10,584 nt of DNA from Chloroflexota bacterium (GTDB lineage Bacteria; Chloroflexota; Ktedonobacteria; Ktedonobacterales; Ktedonobacteraceae): positions 1-10,584 of the forward strand of contig JAJZEJ010000800.1 in assembly GCA_021828635.1 (NCBI GenBank). The letters are read 5' to 3'. A program made the translations under genes and the position numbers. Below are positions 1-5,776 of the stretch, in pieces. Below the pieces are notes generated by a model that was given only the letters and a program-made list of their open reading frames with translations, was not told the origin of the DNA and made no database searches. Numbering within the stretch: position 1 is the first letter of the stretch; the number at the start of each line of letters is the position of its first letter.

Positions 1-630
1 CGCTAATGTCAATGCTTTGTTGCCCTGCGCACGGGCAATGTTGAGTTCGACCCCTTCGCCGTGACGTTGATAGGTTTCGATGGCACGGTCAAATAAACGC
101 AACGCCTGATCATACTGTCCAAGCTCGTAATTGATAATGGCGGCATTGACATCAATCTGTCCGGCTCGTCTGAGCTTGCCATAACGCATAAAGATGATCC
201 GTGCTGCTTCGGCATCACGCAACGCTTCTGTAGTACGATTCAGGCGTAAGCAGGCGCTGACACGCCCAATACGTGTACGCGCCCAACTTACCTCGTCCTG
301 TATTGCCAGAAACTCTTCACCAGCAGCATCTAAAAAAGGCAACGCCTCTTGATCACGATTCATACGTCTAAATGCATCACCACGCGCCATCAAGCCCAAT
401 GCATGATAGTATTGATTATGGGTAAGATCAGCAATCAGGAGAAGATAGCCGGAGTAACGAAGCGACAGTGCCACGTCACTTGTCCAGCTACGATCAGCCT
501 CACGCTTGATATAGTACACGAGGCGATCCAGGTCGGCACCATTCAACAGAGGAATGTGTTGTTGAAGAAGTTGCTGCCCTTGTGTTTCTGGCATAGGTTG
601 CAGTGCTGCTAATAATTCTTGAGGCGTCAT
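1..630 (-). CDS. TPR-repeat protein, N-terminal part (runs off left edge)
   Basis: An uninterrupted frame of 210 codons starts at ATG 630-628 and is still open at base 1. The translation begins MTPQELLAALQPMPETQGQQ and is almost entirely helical. From about residue 70 it shows repeated TPR-like helix pairs, for example HALGLMARGDAFRRMNRDQE and INYELGQYDQALRLFDRAIE, with the usual small-residue and aromatic spacing. TPR arrays bind proteins; no catalytic domain is visible in this part. There is no signal peptide. The gene is third in a same-strand series after a sigma factor and a zinc-finger protein, which suggests that it is an effector or sensor of that regulatory pair. Proteins with such N-termini often carry a C-terminal CHAT peptidase domain, but that part is outside the window, so this is only a guess. 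The Shine-Dalgarno match is weak (AAGAAAG, about 17 nt upstream). I am sure of the coding frame, fairly sure of TPR, unsure of function. Confidence 0.85.
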   Translation of the reverse strand, partial: MTPQELLAALQPMPETQGQQLLQQHIPLLNGADLDRLVYYIKREADRSWTSDVALSLRYSGYLLLIADLTHNQYYHALGLMARGDAFRRMNRDQEALPFLDAAGEEFLAIQDEVSWARTRIGRVSACLRLNRTTEALRDAEAARIIFMRYGKLRRAGQIDVNAAIINYELGQYDQALRLFDRAIETYQRHGEGVELNIARAQGNKALTLA

Positions 631-669
631 AGTGCGCTATAAATTGCTTTCTTGAGAACCATGCATAGA

Positions 670-678
670 ATAATAGCA
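670..678 (-). promoter_or_regulatory. Candidate extended -10 promoter for the TPR gene
   Basis: Read on the minus strand, TATTAT (675-670) is preceded by TGC (678-676), which fits the extended -10 pattern TGnTATAAT. A weak TTAGCC lies 19 nt upstream of the -10 hexamer. Transcription would begin near 663, about 33 nt before the ATG. It would let the TPR gene be expressed apart from the zinc-finger gene. The evidence is motif matching only. Confidence 0.35.
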
Positions 679-733
679 CAAACAACGATAATCTGGCTAA
701 GAGAAGTATATTACAGCACGGTCTTAATAGGCC

Positions 734-768
734 ACCAGGGCAACAACTGTCAAGAGCATTGCCCTGGT
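734..768. repeat. Perfect 10-bp inverted repeat between zinc-finger and TPR genes
   Basis: ACCAGGGCAA (734-743) and TTGCCCTGGT (759-768) are exact reverse complements separated by a 15-nt loop. On the minus strand the hairpin starts 5 nt after the stop codon of the zinc-finger gene (775-773) and sits about 100 nt before the TPR start. No T-run follows it on either strand, so it is not a standard intrinsic terminator. It could protect the mRNA 3' end, attenuate read-through into the TPR gene, or bind a protein. Confidence 0.75.
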
Positions 769-772
769 TGAA

Positions 773-1597
773 TTAGTCCAGAGATGTCACAGTTAGCTGG
801 TCAATGACCACTACGCCCTCTGGTAGATGTAATTCTAGCGTATAGGTGGCGGGAACGATGGCCGAAAAGACAAAGTTGCCCAGCTCATCAATTTTTTGCG
901 TGTAGACGGTTTGTGGCGATGACGACAACTGCACCGACCTTCCCTGTAGGGCATCCAGACCGGTACCTTTGCACGTCACAAAGCCAATTAATTGCAAACC
1001 ATCCTTGCGCCCTGGCTCATGCTCTACTTGCAGTGAGATATTGGTGTCCTCAGCAGTATAGCGGCGGGGCCAGATCAGTGCCTCGGAGATCGTATCACGC
1101 TGAAAGGCCAAGCGCGGCTGCGGTGGAATCAAGGTGGCGATGATACGTCGCGCACTCTCGTGTGCTTGCTCGCGCACCTGATCTATGGCCCGTTTCGCCT
1201 CTTGCACCGGGTGATGATTATTGCTCGCGGGACGCACAGCTAAGCGCACCTGTGGCATGGGAGCTTCCACCAGCATCGGATCGTTAGCAAGAAAGGCCGC
1301 CAGCGAGGTCACTTCGGCCATACAAAGCACACAGGATGTCAGATGATTTTTCACCTCGGCGGCCTGCTGACTACTCAGCAATCCCAGTTGATATTCACCT
1401 AGAAGCTGACTGGGAGGGCAATCCCAGCGATAGAGCTTCTGGTTCAGCGCACGTTCCATTTGTTGATAGGTAGCGAGCCGTGATGTGCAATACTGGCACT
1501 TTGTCAGATGCTGGAGTACTGCCGGTTGGACCTTCTCTCCCCCTAGATAGGCAAATAGCTCCTCATCACGAACGGCTCCCGGTTCTATACACTCCAT
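773..1597 (-). CDS. Soluble protein with two zf-HC2-type zinc fingers, putative anti-sigma factor
   Basis: This is a 274-residue protein with two evenly spaced copies of the zinc-binding pattern of ZAS/zf-HC2 anti-sigma factors. The first is C3, H30-x3-C34-x2-C37; the second is C60, H85-x3-C89-x2-C92. In both, the first Cys lies 25-27 residues before the His. No hydrophobic segment is long enough for a membrane helix, so it should be cytoplasmic. Residues about 135-155 form a charged helical linker. Residues about 200-274 look like a small beta-sandwich of the carboxypeptidase-regulatory/Cna-B kind (DELGNFVFSAIVPATYTLEL). The start at ATG 1597 has AAGGA 8 nt upstream. It lies between a sigma factor and a TPR gene on the same strand, which supports an anti-sigma role by analogy with RsrA/ChrR-like pairs. 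Binding to the sigma factor, and any redox sensing by the cysteines, is inferred. It could instead be a scaffold that only keeps the zinc folds. Confidence 0.85.
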   Translation of the reverse strand: MECIEPGAVRDEELFAYLGGEKVQPAVLQHLTKCQYCTSRLATYQQMERALNQKLYRWDCPPSQLLGEYQLGLLSSQQAAEVKNHLTSCVLCMAEVTSLAAFLANDPMLVEAPMPQVRLAVRPASNNHHPVQEAKRAIDQVREQAHESARRIIATLIPPQPRLAFQRDTISEALIWPRRYTAEDTNISLQVEHEPGRKDGLQLIGFVTCKGTGLDALQGRSVQLSSSPQTVYTQKIDELGNFVFSAIVPATYTLELHLPEGVVVIDQLTVTSLD

Positions 1598-2030
1598 GAG
1601 CGTTTCCTTCAGTTATATAGGATACAGGTTCAGCACAGATGATACGTAGACAGGCAACGCATCGCACTACGTGGACAACTCTTACACATCGGTATACATA
1701 ACCACGATTGGCGCAAGCATACAACTGATAACCTGCTTGGGTATCAGCGCCATCATCCAGCTATTTGCTCTTACAAAGCTATGCTGGCTGATGAGATGAT
1801 ACCAGACATTAATCCAACTTCGAGCTTTCGACTCTATGCTTCATGAGCATTCGGGTTTCGTCCATGATTGGTTTCCTGCCGATTCTCCCCAGATCGTCAA
1901 GCTACCACGCATGCTCAGAAGTTGTCCTGTCTTCTTCATTTTCAATAAACGTGGCGTACTGGCATTTTAGTAGCCATACTCCATTCTCGTTATCCTGTAC
2001 CCTTGTATGTATGGTGGTTGATTTTGCTTT
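1598..2030. other. 433-bp intergenic region between sigma factor and zinc-finger genes
   Basis: I see no convincing gene here. An 89-codon plus-strand frame starting at 1843 runs into the antisense of the sigma gene and has no ribosome site or protein-like composition. A 32-codon minus-strand frame (about 1942-1844) lacks a ribosome site. An inverted repeat ACGTAG (1644-1649) / CTACGT (1667-1672) with a 17-nt spacer lies about 50 nt upstream of the zinc-finger start. A weak promoter-like pair (TTGTAT, 18 nt, TATGTA, around 1693-1722 on the minus strand) could serve that gene. The length of this gap argues that the zinc-finger gene is not simply co-translated with the sigma factor. Confidence 0.5.
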
Positions 2031-2795
2031 TTATGGATACTGGTGGCGAAAGATCATCTGCAAACGCCGATTGCGACGCAGGCGTTCCAGCACGTTGCGC
2101 TTGATACGGTAGACATCATCAACTGTGGGAAAGAGCCGACGATGCTGGCTACTGATCTCACCTGGCTTCATGCCCTGAACATAGGCAAGATAAATTAGAA
2201 TGCGCTCGTCTTCGTTACTGAGTTCTTCCTGAATGACCTGCCATAAGCTCTGTGCCGAAATACTGGAAACAACATCATCGGCGGGATCATCGGCGGCAGG
2301 TTCGTGTTCGATTAATTCCAGTGTCTCTTCATATTGTCGAGCCTGACGCGCCCGCACCTCGTCGGCCACAACACTATGCACACACATCTTCAAATATTTC
2401 AATATAGCGGCCAATGAATCAAAATTCTGCATCTTGGCGGGAGTGAGGGCTTGCGAGAACTTGGCGAAGGCTGCATTGACTAGTGGTCCACTACCGTCCT
2501 GTCCTAGCAATGCGGCGGCACTTTGATGTTGTGTGACCCAGGTTAATACCAGTGGCGCATATTGTTGGTAGACGCAAGCCCAGGCATCTTCATCACGTTT
2601 CACAATGGCACGCCGAAACAGTTCCAGGCAATAGCGGTCATTCGAGACATTTTGCCTGAGAAACTTGTTTGTTTCTTCCGCACAGCAGCGAGCCAGTTCA
2701 TTGACTGAGAGTCGCTCTACCTGTGCCTCATTAGCCCCCTGGCCTCTCAAACCCGGTGATGCTCCGGTCGGTTGAGAGAGGTTCCGAGATTCCAT
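2031..2795 (-). CDS. RNA polymerase sigma-70/ECF-type sigma factor
   Basis: This 254-residue protein would direct core RNA polymerase to alternative promoters. After a polar N-terminus of about 50 residues comes a region 2-like segment (about 53-150). It contains LFRRAIVKRDEDAWACVYQQ and then YAPLVLTWV, the pattern of ECF-like region 2 helices, and ends in VVADEVRARQARQYEE. An acidic linker (about 156-180) follows. Region 4 (about 185-245) has LSNEDERILIYLAYVQGMKP then GEISSQHRRLFPTVDDVYRI and a basic recognition helix (KRNVLERLRRNRR). The HTH turn is longer than in standard ECF factors. I chose ATG 2795 rather than the in-frame TTG at 2801, because the site AGGGAG lies 9 nt before the ATG but only 3 nt before the TTG. 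The zinc-finger gene downstream is the probable anti-sigma partner. The family call is good; the subgroup is not resolved. Confidence 0.87.
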   Translation of the reverse strand: MESRNLSQPTGASPGLRGQGANEAQVERLSVNELARCCAEETNKFLRQNVSNDRYCLELFRRAIVKRDEDAWACVYQQYAPLVLTWVTQHQSAAALLGQDGSGPLVNAAFAKFSQALTPAKMQNFDSLAAILKYLKMCVHSVVADEVRARQARQYEETLELIEHEPAADDPADDVVSSISAQSLWQVIQEELSNEDERILIYLAYVQGMKPGEISSQHRRLFPTVDDVYRIKRNVLERLRRNRRLQMIFRHQYP

Positions 2796-2848
2796 TGACA
2801 ATAGCTCCCTGCTTCCAGATGACTAGCCAGTTCTTCCTATGTTCATGC

Positions 2849-2877
2849 AGTATAGCATGCTCAGCATACGGGTACAA
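2849..2877 (-). promoter_or_regulatory. Candidate promoter of the sigma factor gene
   Basis: On the minus strand TTGTAC (2877-2872) and TATACT (2854-2849) are separated by exactly 17 bp. The -10 box is a near-consensus match; the -35 box keeps only TTG. Transcription would start near 2842, giving a leader of about 47 nt before ATG 2795. It resembles a housekeeping promoter, so the sigma gene need not be autoregulated. Confidence 0.5.
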
Positions 2878-2930
2878 GCCTAATAGAAGAGTCTGGACAA
2901 AGTCTTTGCACATTATCGCACGAGGCTGGG

Positions 2931-2959
2931 TTGAAACGCTAGAAAACAGTACCTATGAA
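2931..2959 (+). promoter_or_regulatory. Candidate promoter of the small TPR gene
   Basis: TTGAAA (2931-2936) and TATGAA (2954-2959) are 17 bp apart on the plus strand. Transcription would start near 2966, about 93 nt before ATG 3059. Together with the minus-strand candidate at 2849-2877 it makes this 263-bp gap a divergent promoter region. Confidence 0.4.
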
Positions 2960-3058
2960 TTTGTCATAAATGGTTTTACAAGAGAGCAGAGCATGCCACA
3001 TGGCGGTATCATTATAGACAGAGATATTGAAATAACAGTGAGGCATGAAAGGAACAAG

Positions 3059-3436
3059 ATGGATCAGGCAGAACAGCAAAAACAGCAGGCGGCATTCTGG
3101 CGCGACTACAGCCAACGCCTATCAACAGCCATTCGGTACCATGAAGCACTCAATGCGGCGGAACGCGCCGTCTCTTTAGAGCGCGAAAACGCTGAGGGCT
3201 GGTATATTCGCGGTACCTGCTTCGCCATGTTGGCACGCTACGACGAAGCGTTACAAGATTTTGAACACGCACTTCGTCTCAACGCTCAGTATGTTCCAGC
3301 CTGGGATGGTAAAGCCTGGGTACTGGGCATCATGGGTAAAAAAGATGAGGCGCTGGCTGCTATTCATACCGCTCTAACCCTCGACCCAACATATCTTGAA
3401 GCACAAAGACGCAAACGGCGTTTGGAACTGCTCTAA
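3059..3436 (+). CDS. Small TPR-repeat protein
   Basis: This 125-residue protein consists almost only of tetratricopeptide repeats. The units lie at about 14-43 (YHEALNAAERAVSLERENAE), 47-76 (YIRGTCFAMLARYDEALQDF) and 81-110 (WVLGIMGKKDEALAAIHTAL), followed by a basic tail (QRRKRRLELL). Three TPRs form a peptide-binding superhelix; the partner is unknown. The frame is open back to 2756, but that extension overlaps the sigma gene and has a non-TPR composition. ATG 3059 has AGGA 5 nt upstream and starts where the repeat-like sequence begins, so I chose it. There is no signal peptide or membrane segment. It is divergent from the sigma factor and followed after 80 bp by an EreA/ChaN-like gene on the same strand, perhaps co-transcribed. 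Confidence 0.85.
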   Translation: MDQAEQQKQQAAFWRDYSQRLSTAIRYHEALNAAERAVSLERENAEGWYIRGTCFAMLARYDEALQDFEHALRLNAQYVPAWDGKAWVLGIMGKKDEALAAIHTALTLDPTYLEAQRRKRRLELL

Positions 3437-3516
3437 CAGTGGGAGATTATCGCGCTCTTTAGCGTATAGTAATAGTAGCTCACATTATCAGCAGGCGCAC
3501 AAGGGAGCGATACACG

Positions 3517-4296
3517 ATGATCCAGCAAAATGGGGAAGCTTTTCGTCAGGCTATCGAAGCCACGACTATTCAAGAATTGCCAACCGTTATAGATCAACGC
3601 ATTATGAACAGGCTCAAAGACACTTTGCGACACACCGGCCTGGTTCTACTTGGCGAGATACATGGTGTGCAGGAAAATCCACTGATTATCTACACACTCA
3701 TCAAACAATTAGGGTGCCGCGGGCTGGCATTGGAATGGCGAGGATCGCTCAAAAGTGTTGTGCAAACATTTATAGAAACTGGTCAGCTAGCTTACGACGC
3801 CATTGAGGATAATCAGGATGGGCGTATTACAGCAGGTCATTTCGCGCTCCTACGCAAACTGCACACGGAAGGCTTGCTTGATCAACTCATTCTCTTCGAC
3901 CTGGACTTTCAGCAATGGCTTGTCGATACGCATCCCAGAAACTTCTGGAACAAGCGCGATATGATGATGGCAAGCACTATTCTGGTGGAAAAATCAGTCA
4001 ATATTCCTCTGCTTGTTGTATCGGGCAACGCCCACACAAGGCTCTCTTTCCGCGATAAGTTGCTGATGGCCTTTCAGATGCACAATTTCCCCAAACCGAT
4101 GGGCGACCATATCCGCACTCGCCTGCCCGCTACACCCTCAATTATCATCAAATATCTATCGGGTCACTATCACAATATGAGTCTCAAGACCATTCAAGCT
4201 TCACGCACTCGCTTTACACAAGCCAGACTTTATCGACATTGGCCCAATAGATACATCTATGAGCTACCAGAAGCCCACGCTGCTATTATACCCTAA
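3517..4296 (+). CDS. EreA/ChaN-like protein (Tiki/TraB-type fold)
   Basis: The 259-residue protein shows the signature pattern of the erythromycin-esterase/ChaN/TraB superfamily. There is a first GExH motif at 46-49 (VLLGEIHGVQENP), a conserved acidic residue after the next strand (LALEW, E73), an RDxxMA helix motif at 147-152, and a second GxxH at 170-173 (VVSGNAHTR). Members of this fold include metal- or haem-binding and hydrolytic proteins, and the two His and the Glu usually form the active site. The reaction and substrate cannot be read from the sequence. There is no signal peptide or lipobox, so it is probably cytoplasmic, unlike ChaN lipoproteins. The C-terminal part (about 205-259) is basic and unassigned. 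The start at ATG 3517 has GGAG 9 nt upstream. It may form an operon with the preceding TPR gene (80-bp gap). Family call moderate, function unknown. Confidence 0.72.
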   Translation: MIQQNGEAFRQAIEATTIQELPTVIDQRIMNRLKDTLRHTGLVLLGEIHGVQENPLIIYTLIKQLGCRGLALEWRGSLKSVVQTFIETGQLAYDAIEDNQDGRITAGHFALLRKLHTEGLLDQLILFDLDFQQWLVDTHPRNFWNKRDMMMASTILVEKSVNIPLLVVSGNAHTRLSFRDKLLMAFQMHNFPKPMGDHIRTRLPATPSIIIKYLSGHYHNMSLKTIQASRTRFTQARLYRHWPNRYIYELPEAHAAIIP

Positions 4297-4348
4297 ACAT
4301 TCCTATTGTAGGGACCGATGTATTGCATCCGCAGCCGTTGCGCGTCTA

Positions 4349-4996
4349 TCAAACATCCAATAGCGGCGCTACCAAAGCAACAATCTTCTGATGTAGCTGT
4401 TGCAGCGATTGTGTGGCATTAATCACTTTAATACGCTCAGAATGCTTTTGGGCTAGCAACAGGAAGGCTTGACGTAGACGAACATGAAATTCTTCATGCT
4501 CCCTATCAAAGTGTGTTTGTTCTTCACGCATACTACTATGATCGTCAATTTTCCTTGTGCGTACCGGCACTAATGCAGGGTCGAGATCAAGCAGGATGGT
4601 CAGATCGGGTACATGACCTTGTGTGGCAATCAGCGAGAGTTGCTCAATCAATTCCGCGCCCATGTTGCGTGCCACACCTTGATAGGCAATACTAGAATCG
4701 AAGCAGCGATCTGTGATAACATGTGTCCCGATAGCGAGAGCAGGCAGTACCAGTGTTGAAAAGTGTTGAGCGCGATCAGCCTGGAAGAGCAGTGCTTCGG
4801 CTAGTGGCGTGATTGCCAATTCTGGCCGTTGCAGCAACAAGTGACGAATTTCTGTACCGAGTGGTGTGCCTCCTGGCTCGCGTGTGCTGATGCAGGGAAT
4901 ATTCTGCGTCTGAAACCACTGCTCCAATAAACGCATTTGCGTGGTTTTTCCGGCACCATCCAGCCCTTCAAATGAGATTAGCCGCCCTCTACGCAT
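4349..4996 (-). CDS. tmk: Thymidylate kinase
   Basis: The enzyme phosphorylates dTMP to dTDP with ATP, an essential step to dTTP. The 215-residue protein has the P-loop FEGLDGAGKTTQ (9-20), the dTMP-binding TREPGGTPLG (38-47), LLFQADRAQHF (69-79), the DRxxDSSIAYQG motif (96-107), and a lid/C-terminal segment with HFDREHEEFH (162-171). The length is normal for the family. ATG 4996 was chosen because it begins directly before the conserved strand LISFEG and has GGGAG 11 nt upstream inside the end of dcd. In-frame GTG 5020 and ATG 5014 would overlap dcd and have no ribosome site. The gap to the dcd stop is 7 nt, so the two genes are almost certainly co-transcribed and perhaps translationally coupled. 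Its end faces the end of the EreA/ChaN-like gene across 52 bp with no clear terminator. Confidence 0.96.
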   Translation of the reverse strand: MRRGRLISFEGLDGAGKTTQMRLLEQWFQTQNIPCISTREPGGTPLGTEIRHLLLQRPELAITPLAEALLFQADRAQHFSTLVLPALAIGTHVITDRCFDSSIAYQGVARNMGAELIEQLSLIATQGHVPDLTILLDLDPALVPVRTRKIDDHSSMREEQTHFDREHEEFHVRLRQAFLLLAQKHSERIKVINATQSLQQLHQKIVALVAPLLDV

Positions 4997-5003
4997 GATT
5001 CTC

Positions 5004-5618
5004 TTATCTCCCATCCACACTTAGCCCGTTACGTGTGCGGTCGGTGCGATAGAAATCATAATCCCAATCAAAATAGGGCTTGGGCAGCATATCCTCCGGC
5101 GTCCAATCAATCTTTTTGCCGTACTTACCTTTATACTCTTTCAATGTCTCACCGACATATTCAAAGGTAATCTGGCAGATACGAAAACCGACTGGCACTA
5201 CAATAGTTGTCTGTGTGTGGTTGCTAATCTCCATCGTCCAGCGGCTAATATACCCAACATCGCCGACACCGGCACAGCGACAGACGGACAAACCAGAACG
5301 CGCTACCGTACTACGCGAATACATCTTGCCCAGGTAGCCATTATGTCCACCGATAACCTCCTGTGTATGCGCCAGAATGGTCGTGCCGGGGCGAATCGAG
5401 ATAGTATTATGTTCCGCCTGACGTGCTTGCCCCCAATAGCGCCGAATCTCGCTGGGGTCGTCCAAGTGCATAACTTCAATATTGGCATCGCCCTGAAAAT
5501 ACCATTCGCCCAGGCGACAATCATACGAGTTTGTTCCCAGGTGCCGCACGTCAAACGGCTCAATCACAAGATTGCCGCGCTCCAACTCTTCCAGAATACG
5601 CTTGTCAGATAATAACAT
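5004..5618 (-). CDS. dcd: dCTP deaminase (Dcd family, possibly bifunctional)
   Basis: Dcd enzymes deaminate dCTP to dUTP, and bifunctional forms go on to dUMP, the precursor of dTMP. The 204-residue protein starts MLLSDKRILEELERGNLVIE, a typical Dcd N-terminus. It has LGTNSYDCRLG (27-37), the active-site strand YSRSTVARSGLSV (100-112), the catalytic Glu in WTMEISN (E130, equivalent by eye to E. coli E138), and PVGFRICQITFE (142-153). The C-terminal tail is rich in aromatic residues (about 170-190). E. coli Dcd is 193 residues. The stretch after SGLSV (CRCAGVGDVGY) departs from the common pattern, so mono- or bifunctionality is open. I chose ATG 5618 over an upstream in-frame start at 5666, because GAGG lies 5 nt before it and family members start here. 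It is the first gene of a dcd-tmk operon. Confidence 0.92.
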   Translation of the reverse strand: MLLSDKRILEELERGNLVIEPFDVRHLGTNSYDCRLGEWYFQGDANIEVMHLDDPSEIRRYWGQARQAEHNTISIRPGTTILAHTQEVIGGHNGYLGKMYSRSTVARSGLSVCRCAGVGDVGYISRWTMEISNHTQTTIVVPVGFRICQITFEYVGETLKEYKGKYGKKIDWTPEDMLPKPYFDWDYDFYRTDRTRNGLSVDGR

Positions 5619-5688
5619 GTTGCCCTCTCTATAATGCCAACTGATACGCAAGGCATGATACACCATACCCGCATAATAAAACGTCTCT

Positions 5689-5719
5689 ATTATAGCGTAT
5701 CTGCGTCATTCCTGTGCAA
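5689..5719 (-). promoter_or_regulatory. Candidate promoter of dcd-tmk
   Basis: On the minus strand a perfect TATAAT (5694-5689) is preceded 19 bp upstream by TTGCAC (5719-5714). The spacer is longer than the ideal 17 bp, but the -10 box is exact. Transcription would start near 5682, with a 64-nt leader to ATG 5618. It lies downstream of a candidate terminator for the preceding membrane-protein gene. Confidence 0.45.
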
Positions 5720-5741
5720 AGCATAGGAAGGGCGAAAGGAC

Positions 5742-5776
5742 AAAAAGGCAACACTCCATTTAGCTTGAGATTGCCT
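5742..5776 (-). terminator. Candidate intrinsic terminator of the merR-membrane protein operon
   Basis: Read on the minus strand, AGGCAA (5776-5771) pairs with TTGCCT (5751-5746), and an inner CTC/GAG pair (5769-5767 with 5756-5754) extends the stem. The stem is followed by TTTT (5745-5742). The hairpin overlaps the stop codon at 5762-5760. The loop is large and the T-run short, so it may be weak. It separates this transcript from the dcd-tmk promoter downstream. Confidence 0.45.

Noticed and set aside
1844..1942. 32-codon minus-strand frame in the intergenic gap (starts MKKTGQLLSMRG)
   Set aside because: No Shine-Dalgarno sequence and no recognisable pattern; too short to support as a gene.
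1843..2112. 89-codon plus-strand frame
   Set aside because: No ribosome site, low-complexity Ser/Arg composition, and its 3' part is antisense to the conserved region 4 of the sigma factor.
2756..3058. 101-residue N-terminal extension of the small TPR protein
   Set aside because: It overlaps the sigma gene start, has no ribosome site, and its composition is unlike the TPR part; ATG 3059 has a good ribosome site.
3396..3806. 136-codon plus-strand frame overlapping the EreA/ChaN-like gene
   Set aside because: Out-of-frame shadow; the overlapping frame carries the conserved motifs and the ribosome site.
4297..4348. Terminator between the convergent EreA/ChaN-like and tmk genes
   Set aside because: Only a 4-bp stem (GATG/CATC) without a T-run is visible.
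4997..5020. GTG 5020 or ATG 5014 as tmk start
   Set aside because: They would overlap the end of dcd and have no ribosome site; the family N-terminus fits ATG 4996.
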